From Methylobacterium sp. Leaf118 (lineage in GTDB: Bacteria; Pseudomonadota; Alphaproteobacteria; Rhizobiales; Beijerinckiaceae), in NCBI RefSeq assembly GCF_920984675.1, contig NZ_CAKLBV010000009.1, forward strand, positions 44,541-108,540: DNA of 64,000 nt, in the 5' to 3' direction. The stretch's first letter is position 1. Every line of letters begins with the position of its first letter. The translations under genes and the position numbers were made by a program. Shown here piece by piece: positions 42,298-58,821 of this stretch. The notes beneath the pieces were generated by a model, which saw only the letters and a list, made by a program, of their open reading frames with translations, ran no database searches and was not told the DNA's origin.

Positions 42298-44333
42298 GCC
42301 GCGTGCTCCGGTGAAGGGATGGTGGGGGACGCCCGGTAGGGCGCCGCATCGGGGAACAGGCCGCGGCGGATGCCGACGAGGCCCATCAGCGCGGCGCGTC
42401 CGGCCGCCTGCTGGCCCTCGCCGGAGACCGCATCGAGGGCCCGGTCGAGGGTGTCGCGCAAGCTCGGCGACGGGTCGGCCGCCGGGCTTTCGAAATGATG
42501 CGCGAGGTCGGCGAGAAGCGCCTCGACCGCAGCCCGTGCCGGCCTCGAGAGGCGGCGCCGGTCGCGCCGGAGTTCGACGATGTTGATGCCGACGCGGACC
42601 TCGGCCAGCAGGTCGGCGGTCCATTCCGCGTCGTCCGGCGGCAGGGCGGCGAGGCGCGGCGCGATCAGCCCGACGCGGTCCAGCATCAGCGCGGCGAGTT
42701 CGAGACCGTTCTGCGCGCCGCGCCGTTGCGCGGCCTCGGCCAGGCTCCGCCGGTTGATGGCCCGCAGACGCCGCGCCGACCCGCCGGCGCCGACCGAGCG
42801 GACGAGCCGCGTGACGATGGCCGCCGACCACATCCCGAGGATGACGGCGACCGCGGAATTGGTGAAGGCGGCGAACTCGCCGGTGTAGCTGCCCTGGAGG
42901 GCGATCATCGCCGAGCCGTTGACCGCCGCGCCCATCGCCATCGGCGCCGTCCGGGGCTGCGCCATGAAGACGCCGCAGAGCAGCAGGCCCGGCGCCAGGG
43001 CGAGGGTCAGCATCTCGAAGGTGGTCGCCAGGGGCAGGATCGCGAACAGGTAAGCGCCCGCCCCCAGCGCCCCGACGACGGCGGAATTCGCGAAGCTGAC
43101 GATGAAGGGCGCGGGATCGTCCTGGGCCGCGAAGAAGCTGCAGCCGACCGCCGCCATCATCGGGGCGCCGGCCCCGTCGGGCCAGCCGGTGGCGATCCAG
43201 ATGGCGCCGGTGAGCCCCACCGAGAGGAACACCCCGATCCCGGACAGGAGGGCCATGCCGTGATCGCGGTGACGGATCGTGCGCGCGCTCGCCGTGTAGC
43301 GGAAGGCGAGGGTCTCGGTCACGGGCGTACCCTCGGCGAGGTGACGCTGCAGGCGCCGGGCATCCTGGCGCAGATCGATGAAGTCGCGCAGGCGCGCCAG
43401 CAGGCTCGCCAGAACGAGGTCGTTCCAGCTCGGACGCCCACCGAGATCCGGCTCGAGGGCGCGCGCCTCCGCCTTGAGACGCTGCGCGTCCGTTGGCTCG
43501 GTCGTCCCCGCGGCGAGCCAGGCCGCCATGGAATCGAGGAGGCCGCGTACCCGGGCCGGCAGGGCGCCCGCCCGCTCCAACGCCGCGAGGCGGTCGGCGA
43601 TCGCCGAGGCGATGGGCAGGAACATCAGCATGTGCTGGCGCAGGGTCGCCATGGCTTCGGCCGAGCGCTCGGCCCCGCTCATGTCGTAGCGCAGGGGGGT
43701 CGCGAGGGCGTCGAACGACACGGCGTCGGCGGCGAGCCGCAGGCGCTTGGCCTGGCTGTCCTCGCGGCCATGGGGCCGGGCGAGGATGTCGACCACCCAG
43801 CCGCGCGCCGCCCGCAGCCAGAGGTCGAGCCGGCCCGCGATCACGGGGGCGACCGATTGCGGCAGCAGGACCGTGTTGACGAGGCTGGCACAGAGGATGC
43901 CGAGGGCGATCTCCTCGGCCCGGGCCACCGCGGTGTCGAACATGGCGCCGGGTTCGCCGACGCTGGGAAAGCCGATCAGGGCCGCCGTGTAGCCGGCGAG
44001 CATCATCAGGTAGCTGCGCGGCGTGCGGTCGAGCAGCGAGACGTAGAGGCAGACCGCGACCCAGAGGGCGATCGCCAGTGTGAGCAGTTCCGGCGCGGTG
44101 GCGAGAGTGGGGACGAGGATGACGGAAACGACGGCCCCGAGCAGGGTGCCGAGCACCCGGTAGAGCGCCTTCGAGCGGGTGGCGCCGGCGAGCACCTGGC
44201 TCGTGATGTAGACCGTGCCCAGCGCCCAATAGGGCTTCGGCAGGTCGATCCAGAACGCGAGCGAGAGGGCCAGCATCCCGGCCCCGAAGGTCTTGAGCGA
44301 GAAGGCCCAGTCGCGCCAGCCCGGAAGGGTCAT
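42294..44333 (-). CDS. aaeB: FUSC-family aromatic acid efflux pump (AaeB-like)
   Basis: From ATG 44333 the protein has 679 aa. It shows the duplicated FUSC layout: five or six N-terminal helices (from SLKTFGAGMLALSLAFWIDLPKP), a long cytoplasmic stretch (about residues 170-370), and a second helix set (from LLSGIGVFLSVGLTGAIWIATG). AaeB exports aromatic carboxylic acids with AaeA. The start overlaps the MarR gene stop (ATGA), so regulator and pump are co-translated. Confidence 0.9.
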   Translation of the reverse strand: MTLPGWRDWAFSLKTFGAGMLALSLAFWIDLPKPYWALGTVYITSQVLAGATRSKALYRVLGTLLGAVVSVILVPTLATAPELLTLAIALWVAVCLYVSLLDRTPRSYLMMLAGYTAALIGFPSVGEPGAMFDTAVARAEEIALGILCASLVNTVLLPQSVAPVIAGRLDLWLRAARGWVVDILARPHGREDSQAKRLRLAADAVSFDALATPLRYDMSGAERSAEAMATLRQHMLMFLPIASAIADRLAALERAGALPARVRGLLDSMAAWLAAGTTEPTDAQRLKAEARALEPDLGGRPSWNDLVLASLLARLRDFIDLRQDARRLQRHLAEGTPVTETLAFRYTASARTIRHRDHGMALLSGIGVFLSVGLTGAIWIATGWPDGAGAPMMAAVGCSFFAAQDDPAPFIVSFANSAVVGALGAGAYLFAILPLATTFEMLTLALAPGLLLCGVFMAQPRTAPMAMGAAVNGSAMIALQGSYTGEFAAFTNSAVAVILGMWSAAIVTRLVRSVGAGGSARRLRAINRRSLAEAAQRRGAQNGLELAALMLDRVGLIAPRLAALPPDDAEWTADLLAEVRVGINIVELRRDRRRLSRPARAAVEALLADLAHHFESPAADPSPSLRDTLDRALDAVSGEGQQAAGRAALMGLVGIRRGLFPDAAPYRASPTIPSPEHAA

Positions 44334-44806
44334 GTCTCGCCCTCCGCCTCGCCCGGCGGCGGGCCGCCGCGGACATGGTCCTGCAGCGCCCGGAACACCC
44401 GCAGGCCGGCCTCCAGATCGGCGGCGCTGACCCCGGCGAAGGCCACGGCGCGGAGACAGTCGAGGTCGGCCTCGATCCGGGCGACGACGGTCTCGCCGGC
44501 CGGGGTCAGGCTCAGGACCTTCGCGCGCCGGTCGCTCGGGTCCTCCCGGCGCAGGACGAGGCCTGCCCCTTCCAACTGATCGAGGAGGCGGACCAGGGAG
44601 GGGCCCTCGATGCCCACGGCCTCGGCCAGGGCGTTCTGGCGGGGCGCGCCCCCCATGCGCCCGATCAGAACGAGCGGGAGCGCCTTCGCTTCCGAGATCC
44701 CGTGCGCCTCCGTCGCCCCGTTGGCGAGCCGCCGCCAATGGCGCCCCGACAGGAGGAGCCGGTGGGAATAGGCGAGGCGCAACTGGCGCAGGGTCTCGTC
44801 GGCCAT
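44330..44806 (-). CDS. MarR-family regulator
   Basis: From ATG 44806 the protein has 158 aa. The winged helix is visible: QNALAEAVGIEGPSLVRLLDQLEGAGLVLRREDPSDRRAKVLSLTP. It is the first gene of the efflux operon and overlaps the pump gene, so it likely represses its own operon until an aromatic acid or phenolic ligand binds. Confidence 0.92.
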   Translation of the reverse strand: MADETLRQLRLAYSHRLLLSGRHWRRLANGATEAHGISEAKALPLVLIGRMGGAPRQNALAEAVGIEGPSLVRLLDQLEGAGLVLRREDPSDRRAKVLSLTPAGETVVARIEADLDCLRAVAFAGVSAADLEAGLRVFRALQDHVRGGPPPGEAEGET

Positions 44807-45046
44807 CGCACCCCGTCCGTCCGGGCCCCGACGACGCGACTGCCGGAATGCCGCCCTCAAACGGATAGAGTGCTATCGATGAGCCCCCAAGCGTTCAAGC
44901 CGCCGCGGGGCCGCGCAGGACGATCGGTCCCGGCCCCTCGCCGCATTTCCCTGCTCCGGCGCCGCGCCTACAAGGATCGCGCCCGCGACGCGACGGTCCG
45001 TCGCCAGGGGCGCCGCCACCGGACCGCACCTTGCCGGAGGAACGCC

Positions 45047-46441
45047 ATGTCGATGTTCGCCAAGCTCAAGCGCCGCGCCGCCGAGGGGCGGCCCGTGCGC
45101 GTCGGTCTGATCGGCGCCGGCAAGTTCGGGGCGATGTTCCTGTCCCAGGCGTGGCGGACCCCCGGCCTGCATCCGGTCGGCGTCGCCGACCTCTCCCCCG
45201 ACACCGCGCGGGCGGCGATGCGCCGGGTCGGCTGGCCGGACGCGCGCAGCCGCGTCGCCTCCCTTGAAGAGGCGGCGCGGACTGCCACTACCTTCGTGAC
45301 CGAGGACAGTGCCGCGCTGATCGCCAGCCCGTTCATCGACATCGTCATCGACGCGACCGGCAACCCGGCGGCCGGCATCCGGCACGTGCTGGCCGCCTGC
45401 GCCCACCGCAAGCACGTCATCATGGTGAACGTGGAGGCGGACGCCCTCGCCGGCCCGCTCCTCGCGCGTCGCGCCGCCGAGGCCGGGATCGTCTACTCGA
45501 TGGCCGCGGGGGATCAGCCGGCGCTCATCGCCGAACTGGTCGACTGGGCCCGCACCATCGGCCTCGACGTGGTCTGCGCCGGCAAGGGCACCAAGTACCT
45601 GCCGGAATACCACCGCTCGACGCCCGAGACCGTCTGGGGCCATTACGGGTTCAGCGAGGCGCAGGTTGCCGGCGGCGACTTCAACCCGCGGATGTTCAAC
45701 GCCTTTCTCGACGGCACCAAATCGGCCCTGGAGATGGCCGCCGTCGCCAATGCCTGCGACCTCAGCCCGCCGGAGGACGGCCTGGCCTTTCCGCCCTGCG
45801 GCGTCGACGACCTGCCGACGGTGCTCCGTCCGGTCTGCGACGGGGGCATCCTTCCCCGCAAGGGCACCGTCGAGGTGGTCTCGTCGCTCGAGCGCGACGG
45901 GCGCCCGGTGTTCCGCGACCTGCGCTGGGGCGTCTACGCGGTGTTCGAGGCCCCGACGCCGTATGTGCGGGACTGTTTCGCGCAGTACGGTCTCCGGACC
46001 GACGCGAGCGGGCGCTACGCCGCGACCTACAAGCCCTACCACCTGATCGGCCTCGAATTGGGGACTTCGGTGGCGAGCATCGCCACCCGCGGCGAGCCGA
46101 CCGGCGCGACGACGGACTGGCACGCCGACGTGATCGCGATCGCCAAGCGCGCCCTGACGGCGGGCGAGGTCCTCGACGGCGAGGGGGGCTTCACGGTCTT
46201 CGGCAAGGTGGTCTCCGCCGAGCGCTCCCTCGCCCTCGGCGCCGTGCCGATCGGCCTCGCGCACGGCCTGCCGCTCCGTAGCGCCGTGCCGGCCGACCAG
46301 CCGATCCGCTGGTCCGACGTGGCCTTCGACGCGGATGAGCCGGCCATCGCGTTTCGGCGCGCGATGGAGGACCTGTTCCGGCGGGAGAAGGGCCTCGTAT
46401 CGGCAGCCAGCCCCGGGGATGATCCGCGCCGCCATCCGTGA
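45047..46441 (+). CDS. SAF-domain NAD(P)-dependent oxidoreductase (homoserine dehydrogenase-like)
   Basis: The protein has 464 aa from ATG 45047 with GGAGGA upstream. Residues 17-35 (VRVGLIGAGKFGAMFLSQA) are a Rossmann loop; VIDATGNPAAGIRHVLAAC and HVIMVNVEADALAGPLLA resemble homoserine-dehydrogenase-like enzymes. Residues about 360-430 (AIAKRALTAGEVLDGEGGFTVFGK and VPIGLAHGLPLR) form a SAF domain. Related proteins are found in sugar-acid pathways, but I cannot name a substrate. No operon partners: a divergent MarR gene lies upstream and the rpoC terminator downstream. Confidence 0.75.
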   Translation: MSMFAKLKRRAAEGRPVRVGLIGAGKFGAMFLSQAWRTPGLHPVGVADLSPDTARAAMRRVGWPDARSRVASLEEAARTATTFVTEDSAALIASPFIDIVIDATGNPAAGIRHVLAACAHRKHVIMVNVEADALAGPLLARRAAEAGIVYSMAAGDQPALIAELVDWARTIGLDVVCAGKGTKYLPEYHRSTPETVWGHYGFSEAQVAGGDFNPRMFNAFLDGTKSALEMAAVANACDLSPPEDGLAFPPCGVDDLPTVLRPVCDGGILPRKGTVEVVSSLERDGRPVFRDLRWGVYAVFEAPTPYVRDCFAQYGLRTDASGRYAATYKPYHLIGLELGTSVASIATRGEPTGATTDWHADVIAIAKRALTAGEVLDGEGGFTVFGKVVSAERSLALGAVPIGLAHGLPLRSAVPADQPIRWSDVAFDADEPAIAFRRAMEDLFRREKGLVSAASPGDDPRRHP

Positions 46442-46471
46442 TAGGCGCCCGCCGCCGCCGCAAGCACAAAA

Positions 46472-46503
46472 AAGGCCCCCGGTTCTCGCGAGCCGGGGGC
46501 CTT
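46472..46503 (-). terminator. Intrinsic terminator of rpoC
   Basis: AAGGCCCCCGG and CCGGGGGCCTT form an 11-bp stem with a 10-nt loop. On the minus strand a TTTTTT run follows, so it terminates rpoC; it can also stop the convergent oxidoreductase transcript. Confidence 0.9.
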
Positions 46504-46536
46504 GGCGTTTCGGTCCTGTCCGGAGCCGGCCGGTGC

Positions 46537-50754
<4,218 letters not shown>

Positions 50755-50880
50755 GATCCGCTCCTTGCTCGCCGGCGGCCCCGCGCCTGGGCCGTCACGG
50801 CTGGATCCTGGTGGCGCCGCGCTCGTCCGGAGCGCCGCTGGCCGTCATTGTCCGGAAGGCCCCACCCCTTCCCGCTCGAC

Positions 50881-50912
50881 CGCGGCGGCGCCTCGGAGGA
50901 GGCACCGCCGCG
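50881..50912 (-). other. Stable hairpin in rpoB-rpoC gap
   Basis: CGCGGCGG-C-GCCTC pairs with GAGGC-A-CCGCCGCG around a four-base loop. In the minus-strand RNA the single mismatch becomes a G-U pair, so all 14 positions pair. No T-run follows. It may be an RNA processing site or modulate rpoC translation. Confidence 0.5.
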
Positions 50913-50929
50913 GGAGGTGATCCGGCTCG

Positions 50930-55060
<4,131 letters not shown>

Positions 55061-55260
55061 GAGACCTCGCTCCACCATTCCCGCGTCCTGGTTGCCCGGG
55101 GAAAGCGTCCGCTTCCCGCGCCGGGCCGGCAGGCGCGTCCCGCCGGACCGCCTGCCCCGTATCAAAAATTCCCGCCCTCACGCGGACCTGAGCCGGGGTC
55201 CGCCGATCGCTTGCCGTTGAAGCGACCTTAGCCCGCGGGCGAGGACCCGCGGGCTCCGGT

Positions 55261-55314
55261 CACGGAAGGCTCGTCCGAGCCTCCCGTGCGGTGATGGGCC
55301 GGAGACGGCCCATC
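55261..55314 (-). other. Two hairpins in rplL-rpoB gap (possible attenuator)
   Basis: GATGGGCCG/CGGCCCATC (55293-55314, loop GAGA) is a 9-bp perfect stem; CACGG-A-AGGCTCG/CGAGCCT-C-CCGTG (55261-55288) is a 13-position stem with one mismatch. The E. coli rplL-rpoB gap likewise holds a partial terminator and an RNase III site; a similar role here is inferred. Confidence 0.5.
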
Positions 55315-55320
55315 CTTGTC

Positions 55321-55698
55321 TTACTTGAGCTCGACCTTGGCGCCGGCCTTCTCGAGCTGGGCCTTGAGCTTCTCGGCCTCGTCCTTGGTCGCGCCTTCCT
55401 TGACGGGCTTGGGCGCTCCCTCGACGAGGTCCTTGGCCTCCTTGAGGCCGAGGCCGGTGATCGCGCGGACCTCCTTGATGACCTCGATCTTCTTGTCGCC
55501 GGCGCCGGCGAGCACGACCGTGAACTCGGTCTGCTCCTCGACGGGGGCGGCAGCGGCGCCACCACCGGCCGGGCCAGCGACGGCGACGGCGGCCGCAGCG
55601 GAGACGCCCCACTTCTCCTCGAGGAGCTTGGCGAGCTCGGCGGCCTCGAGAACGGTCAGCGAGGAGAGGTCCTCGACGATCTTGGCGAGATCAGCCAT
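55321..55698 (-). CDS. rplL: 50S ribosomal protein L7/L12
   Basis: The protein has 125 aa. It shows an N-terminal dimerisation segment ([28 protein letters not shown]), an Ala/Gly/Pro hinge ([17 protein letters not shown]) and the C-terminal globular domain ([24 protein letters not shown]) that recruits translation factors. It lies 60 bp after rplJ in the usual order. Confidence 0.98.
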   Translation of the reverse strand: MADLAKIVEDLSSLTVLEAAELAKLLEEKWGVSAAAAVAVAGPAGGGAAAAPVEEQTEFTVVLAGAGDKKIEVIKEVRAITGLGLKEAKDLVEGAPKPVKEGATKDEAEKLKAQLEKAGAKVELK

Positions 55699-55758
55699 GT
55701 GCGTGTTCCTTCAGGTATATCGGTTTGAACGAATGGTTTTGCGAGGGGATGAAACGGC

Positions 55759-56277
55759 TCAGGCCGCCTCGTCCTTCGTGGCATAGGCCCCGAACACGCG
55801 GGCGAGCTTGGCCGCCGGCGCGTTGACAACCTGGGCGATCTTGGTCGCGGGAGCCTGGATGAGGCCCACGAGCTTGCCGCGCAGTTCGTCGAGGGACGGG
55901 AGCGAGGCGAGGGCCTTCACGCCGTCCGGGTTCAGGGCTGTCGTTCCCATGGCGCCGCCGAGAATCACGAGCTTGTCGTTCGTCTTGGCGAAATCCACCG
56001 CAACCTTGGCGGCCGCGACCGGGTCGCTCGAATAGGCGAGCAGGGTCGGGCCCTTCAGGAGGGGCTTGATGGAGGCGACGTCCGTGCCATCGAGAGCGAT
56101 GCTGGCGAGCCGGTTCTTGGCGACCTTCACGGTGGCGCCGGCCTGCTTCATCTGCGAGCGCAGCTTCTGCATGTCGGCGACCGTGAGGCCCTTGTAGTGG
56201 GCCACGACGACCACGGCGTTCTTGGAGAACACGCCGTTGAGCGTCGAGACGAGATCAGCTTTAGCTGTCCTGTCCAC
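55759..56277 (-). CDS. rplJ: 50S ribosomal protein L10
   Basis: From GTG 56277 with GAGAG nearby the protein has 172 aa; the open frame to 56328 would add 17 residues unlike L10. The L10 core is clear: [34 protein letters not shown] and [17 protein letters not shown]. The C-terminal helix binds L7/L12 dimers. L10-L12 often represses its own leader. Here it heads a separate rplJL-rpoBC unit with its own promoter. Confidence 0.97.
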   Translation of the reverse strand: MDRTAKADLVSTLNGVFSKNAVVVVAHYKGLTVADMQKLRSQMKQAGATVKVAKNRLASIALDGTDVASIKPLLKGPTLLAYSSDPVAAAKVAVDFAKTNDKLVILGGAMGTTALNPDGVKALASLPSLDELRGKLVGLIQAPATKIAQVVNAPAAKLARVFGAYATKDEAA

Positions 56278-56698
56278 TGGTGCTCTCTCCGGTTGGCGGA
56301 ACCTGAGGCAGGTCCGCCGGTTGCACATGCCGCCCGGAACGGAAGCCGGCTGGGAAGCCGGGTCCGTCGCTTGGGCGACGTCTCACGGCCCTGTCCCCTT
56401 GAAGCGCCCGGGGGCCCCTCGCAGGTGAGATTGGTTCAAACCGATGCCCCTCCCCGGTGCCTGGCGGCCCCGAAGCGAGGATTGAGAAAATTCGGTCTTC
56501 CCCGTCTGTGCAGGCTGTCGCCGATTAAGCCGGTTGCCCGGCGCCTGCAGTCTCGGACAGGACATGGCCGGAAACGGCTCTCGAAGCGGCTGCCCGCCCC
56601 GAAATCCTTCCGGCCATCACCGTTCGGTCGCCCGAACGGCATCTCGCGTGGAAACCGACCGATCGGCCGATCCCTTGATCCGTGGGTGAATGGTTAGG
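56278..56698 (-). promoter_or_regulatory. Long 5' leader of rplJL-rpoBC
   Basis: About 420 nt of untranslated leader lies between the predicted promoter start and rplJ. This is where an L10-L12 autoregulatory structure is expected; I could not define the fold by eye. The frames here look like shadows. Confidence 0.4.
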
Positions 56699-56705
56699 AG
56701 GGGGG

Positions 56706-56734
56706 TCTATAGCGGCGTGCAAGCCGCCTGCCAA
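56706..56734 (-). promoter_or_regulatory. Sigma-70-type promoter for rplJL-rpoBC
   Basis: Read on the minus strand, TTGGCA, a 17-bp spacer and TATAGA. It matches the consensus hexamers at five and four positions with ideal spacing. It lies about 430 bp before rplJ and just after the inserted genes. Confidence 0.7.
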
Positions 56735-56831
56735 GTCCCGACCCGCGACTTTTCCGTCGCAGGCAAGCGGCTTGCATGGCTGCGGCATCGCTTCGCTTTC
56801 CCGGGTCGTGACGAGAGGAGTACCCTCCCCG

Positions 56832-57080
56832 ATGCCGCCCGCCACCGTCGCCATCGTCATCGCCACGCCGAGCGGCCTGCGGCATCTTGCCAGCCCGTCG
56901 GAGCGGGCCGCGGCCGGCCCGGCGGAGGCGATCCTGCGGGCCCTGGGCACGGAGGTGCGCGGCGCGAGCTTCTGGGTGCAATGCGCCGATCCGGCCGCCC
57001 GGGCGCGGCTGACGAGCTATCTGTGGGACGTGAAGGCGGAGGTGCTGGCCGAGGGGCTGGCGGAGGGACGGTCGCCCTGA
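56832..57080 (+). CDS. Small hypothetical protein
   Basis: From ATG 56832 the protein has 82 aa (MPPATVAIVIATPSGLRHLA and so on, ending LAEGRSP). Codon use has the GC-rich third positions of neighbouring genes. I do not recognise a family. It faces the HpnP-like gene, with 49 bp between, and is divergent from rplJ. Confidence 0.5.
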   Translation: MPPATVAIVIATPSGLRHLASPSERAAAGPAEAILRALGTEVRGASFWVQCADPAARARLTSYLWDVKAEVLAEGLAEGRSP

Positions 57081-57129
57081 TCCTCGGGCCGCTGGCCCCT
57101 CCCCCTGCACCGTCCCCAGCCTCAAGGCC

Positions 57130-58773
57130 TCACGCCGCCTCCCGCTCCGGATTGAACCGCCGCCGGGCGTTCTCCCACCAGCTGCGCGCGCGCGCGGCCT
57201 CCTGTTCGGCGGCCTTGGCGGCGTAGAACGAGGCGTTGTGCTCGCCGCGCAAAGCCTCGCGGGTGAAGCGGATCAGGTGGTGGGCGACGAAGCCCATGTT
57301 GAACACCGCCTCGATCTGCCCCTTGCGGAGCGCATGGCCCGCCGCCCGCCAGAACGGCAGGCGGTAATCCGAGAACAGCCCCACCCGGGTGATGATGTTG
57401 AAGCCGAGGATCAGGCCGCGGCGGAGGTTGGTGACCGTGAGCTTGCCCGCGGTCGGCGTGACGATGCGGTTGCCGTAGGTCACGTCGCACTGGTGCTTGA
57501 AGCGCTCGAACAGATGCTCCGGCGCGTAGGCGTGGGCGATGGCCCGGCGCCAGCTCGCCACCACCGTGTCGTGGGGCCGCTTGAACAGCACGTTCGATTC
57601 GAGGCTCGCGTCGTGCAGCAGCCGGCCCTCGCGCGCGAGCCGGTCCCAAAGCGGCGTCTTCGGCAGCGCCTGGAGCAGGTTGATCGTCAGCACCGGAATC
57701 GCCGAGCGGTCGATGAAGTCGATTAGGTTCTGCTCCGACTGGTCGCTGTCGGAATCGAGCCCGAGGATGATGCCGGAGGTCACCTCCAGCCCGTAGGAAT
57801 TCAGCGTCTCGATCGCCTCGTACATCGGCACGGCGGCGTTGTGGGTCTTGTCGATCCCCTTGAGCGCCTCCGCCTCCGGCGTCTCGATGCCGACGAACAC
57901 GGTCATGAAGTTGGCCTGCCGCATCAGCTCGAGGATCTCGGGCTGCTTGGCCATGTTCAGGGTCGCCTCGCAGGCGAACTGGAGCGGGTAGTTGTTCCGC
58001 TTCTGCCATTCCACCAGATGCGGCAGCATCTCGCGGGTGGCCTTGCGGTTGGCGATGAAGTTGTCGTCGACGAAGTAGACCACCGCCGGATGGCCCGGCT
58101 GGCTGATGATCGCGTCGAGCTCGCCGCACATCTGCTCCGGCGATTTGAGCCGCGGCTGGCGCCCGTAGAGCTGCGGAATGTCGCAGAACTCGCAGCGATA
58201 GGGGCAGCCCGACGAGAATTGCAGGGAGCCGATCAGGTAGCGCTTGAGCGGCACCGCCTCGTAGGCGGGCGCCGGGAAGTCGGAGAGCGCCAGCCGATCC
58301 TTGGTGTCGAGGACCACCTGGCTGTCGGGCCGCGACAGGTCGCGGTCGAGGATCTCGATGAGGCGGTCGGTGGCGTCGCCGATCTCGCCGACATGCAGGT
58401 AGTCGAAATCCGGGTATTTCTCCGGGGCCCCGGAGACGGAGGGGCCGCCGAGCACCGCGACCTTGCCGGCGGCATGCGCCCGCCGGCCGATGTCGTGGAT
58501 CTGGCCCTCCTGGATGTGCATCCCCGACACGAACACCGCATCGGCCCAGGCGAAGTCTTCGCGGGTGGCCGGCTTGATGTTCTCGTCGATGAAGCGGCTC
58601 TCCCAGGTCTCGGGCATGTAGGCCGCGATGACGAGGAGACCCTGGGGCGGCATGAAGGCCTTCACGCCGCCCATGAGCGGGTAAGCGTGTGAGAACGTCC
58701 CGAAGGACGGCGTGTAGGCGGGGAAGACGCACAGGATGCGCCGGTGGGACGAGATGGGAAGGGTGCAACGCAT
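57130..58773 (-). CDS. hpnP: B12-binding radical SAM protein, hopanoid C-2 methylase (HpnP)-like
   Basis: From ATG 58773 the protein has 547 aa. Residues about 12-150 fit a B12-binding domain (RRILCVFPAYTPSFG, VAVLGGPSVSG). SSGCPYRCEFCDIPQLYGRQ holds the CxxxCxxC iron-sulfur motif of radical SAM enzymes. The C-terminal DUF4070-like part follows (LPKTPLWDRL, SNVLFK). The N-terminal stretch PLMGGVKAFMPPQGLLVIAAYMPE resembles HpnP, which methylates hopanoids at C-2 and is known in Methylobacterium. Other DUF4070 radical SAM enzymes are possible. Confidence 0.75.
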   Translation of the reverse strand: MRCTLPISSHRRILCVFPAYTPSFGTFSHAYPLMGGVKAFMPPQGLLVIAAYMPETWESRFIDENIKPATREDFAWADAVFVSGMHIQEGQIHDIGRRAHAAGKVAVLGGPSVSGAPEKYPDFDYLHVGEIGDATDRLIEILDRDLSRPDSQVVLDTKDRLALSDFPAPAYEAVPLKRYLIGSLQFSSGCPYRCEFCDIPQLYGRQPRLKSPEQMCGELDAIISQPGHPAVVYFVDDNFIANRKATREMLPHLVEWQKRNNYPLQFACEATLNMAKQPEILELMRQANFMTVFVGIETPEAEALKGIDKTHNAAVPMYEAIETLNSYGLEVTSGIILGLDSDSDQSEQNLIDFIDRSAIPVLTINLLQALPKTPLWDRLAREGRLLHDASLESNVLFKRPHDTVVASWRRAIAHAYAPEHLFERFKHQCDVTYGNRIVTPTAGKLTVTNLRRGLILGFNIITRVGLFSDYRLPFWRAAGHALRKGQIEAVFNMGFVAHHLIRFTREALRGEHNASFYAAKAAEQEAARARSWWENARRRFNPEREAA

Positions 58774-58821
58774 GGCGATCACTCTAGCACAGCCGCGGGG
58801 CTTGGCGTCCCCCCTCGCACG

